Of a stretch of DNA of 43,887 nucleotides, positions 8,293-15,216 are shown piece after piece. Position numbers and translations under genes: made by a program. Under the pieces are notes generated by a model, which was given only the letters and a program-made list of their open reading frames with translations, searched no databases and was not told the origin of the DNA. This DNA comes from Pseudomonadota bacterium. GTDB lineage: Bacteria > Pseudomonadota > Gammaproteobacteria > Steroidobacterales > Steroidobacteraceae. The stretch lies in NCBI GenBank assembly GCA_023423065.1, contig JAFAGC010000113.1, positions 1 through 43,887 on the forward strand, in the 5' to 3' direction. How positions within the stretch are numbered: the first letter of the stretch is position 1; the number at the start of each line of letters is the position of its first letter.

Positions 8293-9056
8293 CCACCTTG
8301 TTAGTCGACATCGGCAACACGCGCGTGAAATGGGCGGTGGCCAGGGGTGCCCAACCGGCACGCATGGGTGCGCGCGTGCATGGCGGCGATCCCGCCGGCA
8401 TGCGCGCCGTGATCGCGCGCGCTCCCGCGAACGTGGATCGCATCGTCGCGGTGAACGTGGCCGGCCCGCGCTTCGAGCGCGCGCTGGCCGCCGCCGCGCG
8501 GACCCGCTTCGGCGTGCGGCCCGAATTCGTGCGCAGCTCGCGCACGGTCCATGGCGTGCGCAATGGCTACCGCGATCCATGGCGTCTCGGCGCGGATCGA
8601 TGGGTGGGGATCATCGGCGCCCGCGAGCTCGCGCGCGGCAAGGCCGTGCTCGTGGCGAACATCGGCACCGCGTTGACGCTCGATGCGGTCGACGCCAGCG
8701 GGCGTCACCTCGGTGGCGCGATCGCGCCGGGCCCTTCGTTCATGGTCGAGAGTCTTCTGAACGGTACCCACGGCATCCGGCGTCGTGCGCGGGGAGATGC
8801 GCCGAATGGCGCCGTGCTGTTCGCCGGCAATACCGCGAGCGCAATCGCCGCCGGCGCGCGTTTCGCGGCCGCCGCCCTGATCGAACGCGCGGTCGAGGAG
8901 GCCGCACGGGCGCTGGGATCGCGGCCCGTGCTGGTGCTCACGGGAGGCGGCGCGGCGGATATAGGCAAGCGCGTCCGCGCGGGCAGGCGCGTGGTCCCCG
9001 ATCTCGTGCTGCGCGGTCTCGCGGTGTTCGCCCGCGGCTCCGCGAAAGGCATTTGA
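8289..9056 (+). CDS. coaX: type III pantothenate kinase
   Basis: 255 residues from the ATG at 8289 inside the birA stop (ATGA). It catalyses ATP-dependent phosphorylation of pantothenate, the first step of CoA synthesis. Type III hallmarks are visible: the N-terminal phosphate motif LLVDIGNTRVKWA, the metal/pantothenate segment RLGADRWVGIIGA, VANIGTALTLDAVD, and GGAIAPGPSFM. The birA-coaX pairing is common in proteobacteria. Length and motifs are normal. Confidence 0.96.
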   Translation: MTTLLVDIGNTRVKWAVARGAQPARMGARVHGGDPAGMRAVIARAPANVDRIVAVNVAGPRFERALAAAARTRFGVRPEFVRSSRTVHGVRNGYRDPWRLGADRWVGIIGARELARGKAVLVANIGTALTLDAVDASGRHLGGAIAPGPSFMVESLLNGTHGIRRRARGDAPNGAVLFAGNTASAIAAGARFAAAALIERAVEEAARALGSRPVLVLTGGGAADIGKRVRAGRRVVPDLVLRGLAVFARGSAKGI

Positions 9057-9072
9057 TACACTCGCGCCTCGC

Positions 9073-9720
9073 GTGCGTGCCGTTCTTCTCGTCCTGTTAC
9101 TCGCAAACCTCGCATATTTCGCGTGGTCGCATTGGCTCGCCCCCAAGGATCCGGCGCTGCCGGTGTCGCCCCCGGTTTCCGCGCCTCCGTTGCAGCTCGC
9201 GAACGAATCCGCGCCCATGGCTCTCGATGGCAGCTGTGTCACGGTCGGCCCGTTCGCCAACGCGGCGCTCGCCGCGCGCGCACGATCGGCACTCGCCGAC
9301 TCCGGTTATCCGTCCGTGCCGCGCGAGGAAGCAGAACGCCTGCTCGACGGTTACTGGGTCTACCTGGAAGCGCCCGTCAATCCGACCGCCGAGCGCCGGC
9401 TCCTCGAGCGATTGAGCCGCGGTGGCATCGGCGATGCGCAGGTCGTGGGCGAAGCCGGCGCACGCCGCATCTCGCTCGGCATCTTCTCGGACGAGCAGCG
9501 CGCATTCGCGCAATCCGAGCGCGTCGCGCGGTTGCAGCTCCTGCCGCAGATCGAGGCGCGGGAAAAAAAGGCTACGACCATCTGGCTGGACCTCACCCTC
9601 AAGTCCGGTTCGCCACCGCTCGAAGGACAGAAGTTCCAGGCCGGGGACGCGGAGCTCGAATTCCGACCCTGTCCCGCCGAATCCGGGGCCCCGGCTGGCG
9701 AAAACGAAGACGCGGAATAG
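9073..9720 (+). CDS. SPOR-domain membrane protein
   Basis: 215 residues starting with GTG at 9073, 16 bp after coaX. One N-terminal membrane anchor (RAVLLVLLLANLAYFAWSHW) is followed by a proline-rich linker. A SPOR fold occupies about residues 50-125 (CVTVGPFANAALAARARSAL, then YWVYLEAP). SPOR domains bind denuded septal peptidoglycan. The C-terminal 80 residues are unassigned and end in an acidic tail. Its place after birA-coaX suggests one operon; the specific role is not readable. Confidence 0.75.
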   Translation: MRAVLLVLLLANLAYFAWSHWLAPKDPALPVSPPVSAPPLQLANESAPMALDGSCVTVGPFANAALAARARSALADSGYPSVPREEAERLLDGYWVYLEAPVNPTAERRLLERLSRGGIGDAQVVGEAGARRISLGIFSDEQRAFAQSERVARLQLLPQIEAREKKATTIWLDLTLKSGSPPLEGQKFQAGDAELEFRPCPAESGAPAGENEDAE

Positions 9721-9725
9721 CCCGG

Positions 9726-9740
9726 GGCGCTCCGAGCGCC
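9726..9740 (+). terminator. weak hairpin after the SPOR gene
   Basis: GGCGCT-CCG-AGCGCC forms a 6-bp stem with a 3-nt loop just after the stop, followed by TAAAATCC. The U-tract is poor. The TAAAAT could instead be a -10 box for the downstream tRNA. Confidence 0.3.
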
Positions 9741-9773
9741 TAAAATCCTGCGCCTCCTGGCAGTCCCCGGAAT

Positions 9774-9849
9774 GCCGGCTTAGCTCAGTTGGTAGAGCGC
9801 CAGTTTTGTAAACTGGATGTCGCGGGTTCGATCCCTGCAGCCGGCACCA
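9774..9849 (+). tRNA. tRNA-Thr (anticodon UGU)
   Basis: Full cloverleaf: acceptor GCCGGCT pairs with AGCCGGC, D-arm TAGCTCAGTTGGTAGAGC, anticodon stem CCAGT/ACTGG with loop TTTGTAA (anticodon TGT), and T-arm with GGTTCGATCC. The 3' CCA is encoded. A single-gene locus between the SPOR gene and the HAD phosphatase gene. Confidence 0.97.
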
Positions 9850-9957
9850 TCAAACTGCAATTGAATTGCGAGCGCACGGCCTTGAAGCAAAGCCCGTGGC
9901 GCGTGCCTCCTGGGCGTGACTCCGGTCCGCGTTTCATCCAAGCCTTCAAAAATTTCA

Positions 9958-9986
9958 GCGGTCTCATGTGACCGCAATCTCCTTTT
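9958..9986 (+). terminator. possible terminator downstream of tRNA-Thr
   Basis: GCGGTC (9958-9963) and GACCGC (9970-9975) form a 6-bp stem with a 6-nt loop, followed by AATCTCCTTTT. It lies in the 208-bp gap between tRNA-Thr and the HAD gene, where nothing else stands out. The stem is short, so confidence is low. Confidence 0.35.
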
Positions 9987-10057
9987 CGCACACTTTCCAC
10001 TGTTAAGGTCCTTCGCAACACATGGCGACGAGGGGCAATGCACGCATGGAGTAGTTT

Positions 10058-10855
10058 GTGAACACGAAAATCGCGAAACATTTCCTGCTCGCGTCCGACT
10101 TCGATCAGACGCTGAGCTTCAACGATTCGGGCTTCGAGCTGAGCGAGTTGCTCGGCGTTCGCGGCTTCGAGCACAAGGTCGCCGGCCTCGCACGCAGCCA
10201 CCTGGTGCAGCAGGGCGGTGAGCTCGCCTACCTGATCCGACACGATCCCGAATACCGCGGCGTGCGCCGCGAACACCTCGCCGAAGCCGGCAAACGCGTG
10301 CGCCTCAAGCGTGGACTGCGCGCCTTCGTCGACTTCCTCGAGCGCGGCATCGATGGCGTCTCCTTTTCGTTTTACGTCGTATCCGCCGCGCCGCGCGAAG
10401 TCGTGGTCTCCGCGCTCGAGGGCATCGTGCCGCCGGAGAACATCTTCGCGACCGAGTTCGACTACGACGCGGATAGCGGCGAGGTGCGTTCCATCAACCG
10501 CGTGCGCGCGGGTTACGGCAAGGTCGCCGTGCTCGACGAGCTGGCGCAGCGCGCCGGCGTCGCGCCTGACCGCATCGTCTACATGGGCGACGGCAGCTCC
10601 GACATCCACGTGATGCTGCACGTCAACAACGGCGACGGCTTCACCATCGCCGTGTCGGAAAACCGCCAGCTAGCGCGCATCGCGCGCAGCACGGTGCTCA
10701 GCGACCACGCCTGCAGCGCGCTCGTGCCGGTGCTCGACCAGTTGTTAGGGCTGCGATCCGGCGAGATCCGCTCTTTGCTCGAATCCACGGGCCTGGTGCT
10801 AGACGGCTGGCAGCGCGACCGCACGGACCGCGTGCAGATCCGCGTGTTGCGCTAG
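10058..10855 (+). CDS. HAD-superfamily phosphatase
   Basis: 265 residues from GTG 10058. The four HAD motifs are visible: nucleophile DFDQTLSF near residue 14-18, motif II threonine/serine in YVVSAAPRE, a probable lysine in GYGKVAV, and the magnesium-binding acid pair in YMGDGSSDIHVM. The cap insertion between motifs I and II resembles the phosphoserine-phosphatase-like class. It should hydrolyse a small phosphorylated metabolite in the cytoplasm; the substrate is unknown. A small membrane protein gene follows 33 bp later. Confidence 0.8.
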   Translation: MNTKIAKHFLLASDFDQTLSFNDSGFELSELLGVRGFEHKVAGLARSHLVQQGGELAYLIRHDPEYRGVRREHLAEAGKRVRLKRGLRAFVDFLERGIDGVSFSFYVVSAAPREVVVSALEGIVPPENIFATEFDYDADSGEVRSINRVRAGYGKVAVLDELAQRAGVAPDRIVYMGDGSSDIHVMLHVNNGDGFTIAVSENRQLARIARSTVLSDHACSALVPVLDQLLGLRSGEIRSLLESTGLVLDGWQRDRTDRVQIRVLR

Positions 10856-10888
10856 CTCGAGCTCGCGGCCGCGGTCTGAGGGCGCGCC

Positions 10889-11113
10889 ATGAACGAAACT
10901 CTCGGATGGGTGGCGACCGCGATCTTCGTCGGCTCGTATTTCTTCAGGAAACCCGCGCTGCTGCGCGCCGCGCAGATGGTGGGCGCGACACTGTGGATCG
11001 TATACGGCACGCTGATCGGCGCCGTGCCCGTGGTCGTCGCGAACGGCCTCGTGTTCCTCGCCGCGGCCTGGACGCTGGTGCGCACGAAGCCGGAGGACTC
11101 CGCTCGAGCCTGA
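10889..11113 (+). CDS. small three-helix membrane protein, YgjV/SemiSWEET-like
   Basis: 74 residues, nearly all hydrophobic, with about three membrane spans: GWVATAIFVGSYFF, then LLRAAQMVGATLWIVYGTLI, then PVVVANGLVFLAAAW. The pattern LWIVYGxLIGxxPxxxAN resembles the second and third helices of SemiSWEET half-transporters and of YgjV-type inner-membrane proteins. The PQ-type motif of SemiSWEETs is not seen. Start ATG 10889. Function is not assigned; the family suggestion is from pattern only. Confidence 0.6.
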   Translation: MNETLGWVATAIFVGSYFFRKPALLRAAQMVGATLWIVYGTLIGAVPVVVANGLVFLAAAWTLVRTKPEDSARA

Positions 11114-11128
11114 CGCGGCCGGCGCCTC

Positions 11129-11159
11129 TTGACCTCAAGTCCACTTGAGTTGGCACACT
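11129..11159 (+). promoter_or_regulatory. SoxR/MerR-type operator-promoter
   Basis: A -35 box TTGACC (11129-11134) and a -10 box CACACT (11154-11159) are separated by an overlong 19-bp spacer. The spacer region holds the perfect dyad CTCAAGT-CC-ACTTGAG (11134-11149). This matches the E. coli soxS control region almost base for base in the operator half-sites and in spacing. Overlong spacers are the signature of MerR-family activators, which twist DNA to align the boxes. It lies 33 bp before the methyltransferase start. No merR/soxR gene is in the window. Confidence 0.8.
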
Positions 11160-11191
11160 TGCGCGTGATGTAGACACGCGGGGTGAACGAG

Positions 11192-12046
11192 ATGAGCGCC
11201 GATCAAGCTGCCACCGACCAGGCGAAATTGTGGAACGGGCCCGCCGGCCAGGCCTGGATCGAGGCGCAGGAGATGATGGACGGCATGTTCGAGCTCTTCG
11301 AGCGGATGCTCGTGGAGCCGATAGAAGCGGACTCCGGCGCGCGCGTGCTCGACATCGGTTGCGGCACCGGCAGCACGACTCTCGCCGCGGCGCGACGCGT
11401 GGGCGCGCGTGGCCGCGCCGTCGGCATCGACATATCCGAGCCCATGATCGCCTTCGCGCGTGATCGCGCATCGCGTGCCGGCTCGACGGCGACATTCGTC
11501 TGTGCCGACGCACAGACTCATTCCTTCGAACCCGCGAGCTTCGACCGCTTCATATCGCGCTTCGGGGTCATGTTCTTCGGCGATCCGGCGCGCGCGTTCG
11601 CCAATCTGCGTCGTGCGGCGACCGAAGAGGCCTGGCTCGATCTCGCCGTCTTCCGCGGCCCCGCCGAGAATTCCTTCATGACCGCGGCCGAGCGGGCCGC
11701 GGCTGCCTATCTACCCGACATCCCGCCGCGCGTGCCGGGCGCGCCGGGCCAGTTCGCCTTCGCGGACCGGCAGCGGGTGGCGCATATCCTCGAACAGGGT
11801 GGCTGGGCGCGGATCGAGATCGATCCGGTCGACGTGCCGTGCGTGTTCCCGGCGAAGGAGCTGGATCGTTACATGTCCCGGTTCGGGCCCGTGGGACTCG
11901 CGCTCCAGAAGGCCGACGAAGCCACGAAGGCAAGAGTCGTCGCCGCCGTGCGCGCGGGATTCGACCCTTTCGTGCAGGGATCCGACGTGCGATTCACCGC
12001 CGCCTGCTGGCGCGTGCGCGCGCGCGGCGCCGCGCGATCAGTGTGA
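11192..12046 (+). CDS. class I SAM-dependent methyltransferase
   Basis: 284 residues from ATG 11192, which has GGGGTGA at suitable spacing; a GTG three codons upstream (11183) is less likely. The Rossmann motif I is VLDIGCGTGSTTL, followed by the acidic residue in GIDISEPMIAFARDRA and the motif IV-like DRFISRFGVMFF. This is the UbiE/Methyltransf_11/25 type, acting on an unknown small molecule. The SoxR-like operator directly upstream suggests induction by redox-active or antibiotic-like compounds, hence possibly a detoxifying methylation (inference). Its end overlaps the convergent nagA by 9 bp. Confidence 0.88.
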   Translation: MSADQAATDQAKLWNGPAGQAWIEAQEMMDGMFELFERMLVEPIEADSGARVLDIGCGTGSTTLAAARRVGARGRAVGIDISEPMIAFARDRASRAGSTATFVCADAQTHSFEPASFDRFISRFGVMFFGDPARAFANLRRAATEEAWLDLAVFRGPAENSFMTAAERAAAAYLPDIPPRVPGAPGQFAFADRQRVAHILEQGGWARIEIDPVDVPCVFPAKELDRYMSRFGPVGLALQKADEATKARVVAAVRAGFDPFVQGSDVRFTAACWRVRARGAARSV

Positions 12047-13225
12047 GGCAATCCGCTCGAACTCGCCGAGCGGTACGAGCGGCCGATGCGGCATGCGTTC
12101 GCCGTCTATCCACGTATCGATGACGTCGAGTTTCTCGTCCGTCAGCACGAGGCTCGCGAGATAACCCGGTTCGATCCTGCCGAGCACGCGTTCGAGCTTG
12201 AGGTACGCGGCGGGTTGCGCGCTCGCCATGCGGGCCGCGCGGCGCAGGTCCACGTCGAGCATGCCGACCGCGTTGGCCACCGCGCGCGCCATCGTGAGGT
12301 TGGCGCCCGCGAGCGTGCCGTTCTCATCGACCAGCCGGTCGTCGCTCACCACGACGCGTTTGCCCGCGAGCCGGAACTCCGTGAGATCGGTGCCGATGTT
12401 CGGCATCGCATCGGTGACGAGCACGAAGCGATCGTGCGGCCGGCTGCGCAGCGCGATCTTGAGCACGACCGGGTCGACATGGACGCCGTCGACAATGATG
12501 CCGCAGAAACTCGCCACGTCGTCGAGCGCCGCGCCGACGGCGCCGGGCTCCCGCGAGCCGAGCGGCGACATCGCGTTGAAGAGGTGCGTGAATCCGCGCA
12601 GGCCCACGTCGAGCGCCGCGCGCACCTGCGCGAAGGTCGCGTTGGTGTGCCCGGCCGCGACGATCACGCCCGCCTCGGTGAGCTCGCGCACCACGGCGGG
12701 CGTGGTCAGTTCGGGAGCGAGCGTGACCATCGTACGGCCGCCGGTGGGCGTGGAAAGTAGTTTGACGGCGGCGGTGTCGAGCAGTCGCAGTTTCGCGCCG
12801 TCGTGCGTGCCCTTGCGCTCGGGACTCAGGAACGGCCCCTCGATGTGGATACCGAGCACGCCCGGCACGCCCTGCGCGATGGCCTCGGTCACCGCGGCGA
12901 GCGCGCGCTCGATGACCTCGAGATCGTCGCTGATCAGCGTGGGCAGGAACCCGGTAGTGCCGTACGACCGGTGCGCCGCGCCGATCGCGCGGATCGTTTC
13001 GACGGTCGGCGCATCGTTGAACAGCCGTCCGCCCCCGCCGTTGACCTGCGTATCGATGAATCCGGGAAGCAGCAGCTGACCGCCGAGATCGTGCTCGACC
13101 GCCTGCGAGATGCGCGGATCGTCCTCGGGAACCACGGCGGCGATGCGCGGCCCATCTACCAGCACGGCGAGACTTTCCGCGAATCCGGAATCCCGCAACA
13201 CCAGTCCGTTCGTCAGTGCCTGCAT
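12038..13225 (-). CDS. nagA: N-acetylglucosamine-6-phosphate deacetylase
   Basis: 395 residues from ATG 13225, which shares a base with the stop of the upstream SIS gene. An amidohydrolase TIM barrel that converts GlcNAc-6-P to GlcN-6-P and acetate. Metal and catalytic residues are visible: E129 (GIHIEGPFLSPERKGTH), H193 (AGHTNATF), H214 (THLFNAMSPL) and catalytic D272 (VTDAMPNIG). The N-terminal PGFIDTQVNGGGG segment is typical. Last gene of the nagR-nagB-II-nagA operon. Confidence 0.96.
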   Translation of the reverse strand: MQALTNGLVLRDSGFAESLAVLVDGPRIAAVVPEDDPRISQAVEHDLGGQLLLPGFIDTQVNGGGGRLFNDAPTVETIRAIGAAHRSYGTTGFLPTLISDDLEVIERALAAVTEAIAQGVPGVLGIHIEGPFLSPERKGTHDGAKLRLLDTAAVKLLSTPTGGRTMVTLAPELTTPAVVRELTEAGVIVAAGHTNATFAQVRAALDVGLRGFTHLFNAMSPLGSREPGAVGAALDDVASFCGIIVDGVHVDPVVLKIALRSRPHDRFVLVTDAMPNIGTDLTEFRLAGKRVVVSDDRLVDENGTLAGANLTMARAVANAVGMLDVDLRRAARMASAQPAAYLKLERVLGRIEPGYLASLVLTDEKLDVIDTWIDGERMPHRPLVPLGEFERIASH

Positions 13226-14247
13226 CAGAATGTCTCGGTGATCTTGCGCAAGTGCGGTGGTACGTCGGGGTCGAGCCCGCGCGCGACCGCGAGCCCGGCG
13301 GCCAGATTGTAGAAACTCTGGATCATGAGCAAGGGTTCGATGACAGGGTGGTCGGTCAGCACCGGCAGCGGTATGGCGCCTTCGGCCACGCCGCCGGCGA
13401 GCATCACGCGCGCGCCGCGCGCCGCGAAATCCCGTGCGACGCTCTCGATACCCGCGCGGGTCTCGTCGGACTGCGAGAACGCGAGAATCGGAAAGCCCTC
13501 GCCGACGAGCGCCATCGGCCCATGCTGCACTTCGGCCGAACTGAAGGCCTCGGCGTGCAGCCCGCAGGTTTCCTTGAGCTTGAGCGCGGCTTCCTGCGCG
13601 ATGCCGAGCCCGTATCCGCGGCCGAGCACGAACAGGTTGGTGGCGGTTCGCAGAGGTGCGAGGGCCGCGCTCCAGTCGAGCGTGTTGGCGCGCCCGAGTG
13701 CGGCAGGCGCGGCGTGCAACGCGGCGAGCAGAGTGCGGTCCTCGCACCATTCGGCAACCAGGTGCAGGAGCGCGGCCAGCGAGGCGATGAACGACTTGGT
13801 CGCGGCGACGCTGCGTTCCGGCCCCGCGTTCAGATCGATGGCGAAGTCGGCCTCCGCCGCGAGCGGCGATCCCGGCGTGTTGCACAACGCGACGACCCGC
13901 GCGCCGGCCGCGCGTGCGTTGCGCGCGCTGGTCACGAGATCGGGACTGCGGCCGGATTGCGAGATCGCGATGAACAACACGTCGCGCGAGCCGGTCGTCG
14001 TCTCGTACACGGAAGTCAGCGAAGGCGCGGCGGACGACGTCAGCACGCGCGCATGCGTTTCGATCAGGTACTTGGCGAACGTGGCCGCGTGGTCGGAACT
14101 GCCGCGCGCGCAGGTGACCACGGCGCGTGGCGGGCGCTCGCGCAATGCCGCGCCGAGCATCCGCATGGCGGCCGAGTTCGCGGCGAGCTGGCGCCGCACC
14201 GCCGTGGATGCCTCGGCGGCTTCGTCGCGCATGAGGCTCGTGCCCAT
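13225..14247 (-). CDS. nagB-II: SIS-domain glucosamine-6-phosphate deaminase (NagB-II type)
   Basis: 340 residues from ATG 14247 (an internal ATG at 14232 is possible). Two tandem sugar-isomerase domains like the C-terminal half of GlmS, without the glutaminase domain. Landmarks are CARGSSDHAATFAKYL, ISQSGRSPDLV, GRGYGLGIAQEAALKLKE and AEVQHGPMALV. In Shewanella, Xanthomonas and relatives such proteins replace the classical NagB and convert GlcN-6-P to fructose-6-P plus ammonia. Its place between nagR and nagA supports that role. The start is 2 bp after the nagR stop. Confidence 0.88.
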   Translation of the reverse strand: MGTSLMRDEAAEASTAVRRQLAANSAAMRMLGAALRERPPRAVVTCARGSSDHAATFAKYLIETHARVLTSSAAPSLTSVYETTTGSRDVLFIAISQSGRSPDLVTSARNARAAGARVVALCNTPGSPLAAEADFAIDLNAGPERSVAATKSFIASLAALLHLVAEWCEDRTLLAALHAAPAALGRANTLDWSAALAPLRTATNLFVLGRGYGLGIAQEAALKLKETCGLHAEAFSSAEVQHGPMALVGEGFPILAFSQSDETRAGIESVARDFAARGARVMLAGGVAEGAIPLPVLTDHPVIEPLLMIQSFYNLAAGLAVARGLDPDVPPHLRKITETF

Positions 14248-14249
14248 GT

Positions 14250-14993
14250 TCACGCCAGGGCGCGCAGCTCCGCGACGAAGTCGTACGTGTCGCCGCGATA
14301 GTAGGACTGCGAGAACTCGACGGCCCGGCCGTCCGCGAGGAAGCCGAGACGTTCGACGAGCAGTCCCGCATCTTTCTCGTGGGCCTTGAGCAGATCGGCC
14401 TGCTCGGCGGTCAGAAGGGTCGCGCGCAGGCGCTGCAACGCCCGCACCGGACGGTTGCCGGTTCTTTCGAGCGCGACGTAAAGGGAAGAGTCCACGGCAT
14501 CCACCGAGGGCAGGCAGGAAGCGAGGATCGTGGCGTATTCGAGCGCCATCGGCGCTTCGTCCGCGATGCGGATGCGCTGGAAGCGATATACCGGCGTGCC
14601 GGGTGAGAGTCGCAGCGTGAGCGATTCCTCGGGCGTCACGGTGCCGCTCGATCGGCTGAGCCACACGCTGCGCGGCTTGCGGCCACGCGCGCGCATGTCT
14701 TCCGAAAACGAAGTCAGCTTCGAGAAATGTTTCTCCACGCGCGCCGACACGAAGGTGCCCGCGCCCTGGCGACGCACGAGCAGGCCTTCGGCGACCAGGC
14801 CATCGATGGCCTTGCGCACCGTGATGCGCGAGATACCGAGCTCGCCGGCGAGATCGCGCTCGGGCGGCAGCGCATCTTCCGGTGCGACCACGCGTTTCTC
14901 GATCGCGGACCGCAGGCTGCGCTGCAGTTGCCGGTAAAGCGGCTGCGTGCTCGCTTCGTCGAGCTTCTGCAGGTAGTTAGTCAGGGTCGCCAA
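14250..14993 (-). CDS. nagR: GntR/HutC-family regulator of GlcNAc use
   Basis: 247 residues from the TTG at 14993, chosen because GGAGG (15002-15006) stands 8 nt before it; another TTG two codons upstream is too close. The N-terminal winged helix (LPPERDLAGELGISRITVRKA, GLLVRRQGAGTFV) is followed by a UTRA effector domain (EDMRARGRKP through FSQSYYRGDTYDF). Such regulators bind GlcN-6-P or GlcNAc-6-P and release DNA. It heads the nagB-II/nagA operon, and palindromic sites lie directly upstream, so autoregulation and control of the divergent hexosaminidase/PTS operon are likely. Confidence 0.9.
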   Translation of the reverse strand: MATLTNYLQKLDEASTQPLYRQLQRSLRSAIEKRVVAPEDALPPERDLAGELGISRITVRKAIDGLVAEGLLVRRQGAGTFVSARVEKHFSKLTSFSEDMRARGRKPRSVWLSRSSGTVTPEESLTLRLSPGTPVYRFQRIRIADEAPMALEYATILASCLPSVDAVDSSLYVALERTGNRPVRALQRLRATLLTAEQADLLKAHEKDAGLLVERLGFLADGRAVEFSQSYYRGDTYDFVAELRALA

Positions 14994-15009
14994 GGTCAAT
15001 CCTCCGGAC

Positions 15010-15042
15010 CTTCATTGTTACCAATAGATTACCAATGAAGGC
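15010..15042. promoter_or_regulatory. probable NagR operator upstream of nagR
   Basis: A 33-bp site with perfect 9-bp outer arms CCTTCATTG / CAATGAAGG. Inside it are two direct copies of TTACCAAT (15019-15026 and 15030-15037) spaced 11 bp apart, one helical turn. On the minus strand these read ATTGGTAA. The site is 17 bp upstream of the nagR start, where a repressor could block its own transcription. Confidence 0.65.
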
Positions 15043-15123
15043 CACACATGCCAGCCATATTTTGACAATTTGCCGGAAAATATAGCAATCCGGGCGGGAG
15101 CGATTTCAGACTAGCCGAATCCG

Positions 15124-15152
15124 TTGACGTATTGGTATTGTCCCGGAATGAA
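15124..15152 (+). promoter_or_regulatory. candidate promoter/operator of the hexosaminidase-PTS operon
   Basis: TTGACG (15124-15129) and a poor -10 AATGAA (15147-15152) are 17 bp apart. The spacer begins with TATTGGTATTG (15130-15140), sharing TATTGGTA with the nagR operator. NagR binding here would couple both nag operons. The -10 is weak and the upstream TTGACA at 15062 is an alternative -35 with unsuitable spacing. Confidence 0.45.
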
Positions 15153-15216
15153 CGTGGTCTGGGGTGGCTTGATCGCCCCGCCGGAAGAATTCAATGTGCG
15201 CAGGGGAGGTCTCGTG

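Noticed and set aside
9774..9849. tRNA-Thr(UGU) as an integration site for a mobile element
   Set aside because: No integrase, no direct repeat of the tRNA 3' end and no change of gene type downstream.
14973..14980. GTAGTTAG inside nagR considered as a regulatory site
   Set aside because: It is coding (T-N-Y in nagR) and differs from the ATTGGTA operator, so it is listed only among the octamers.
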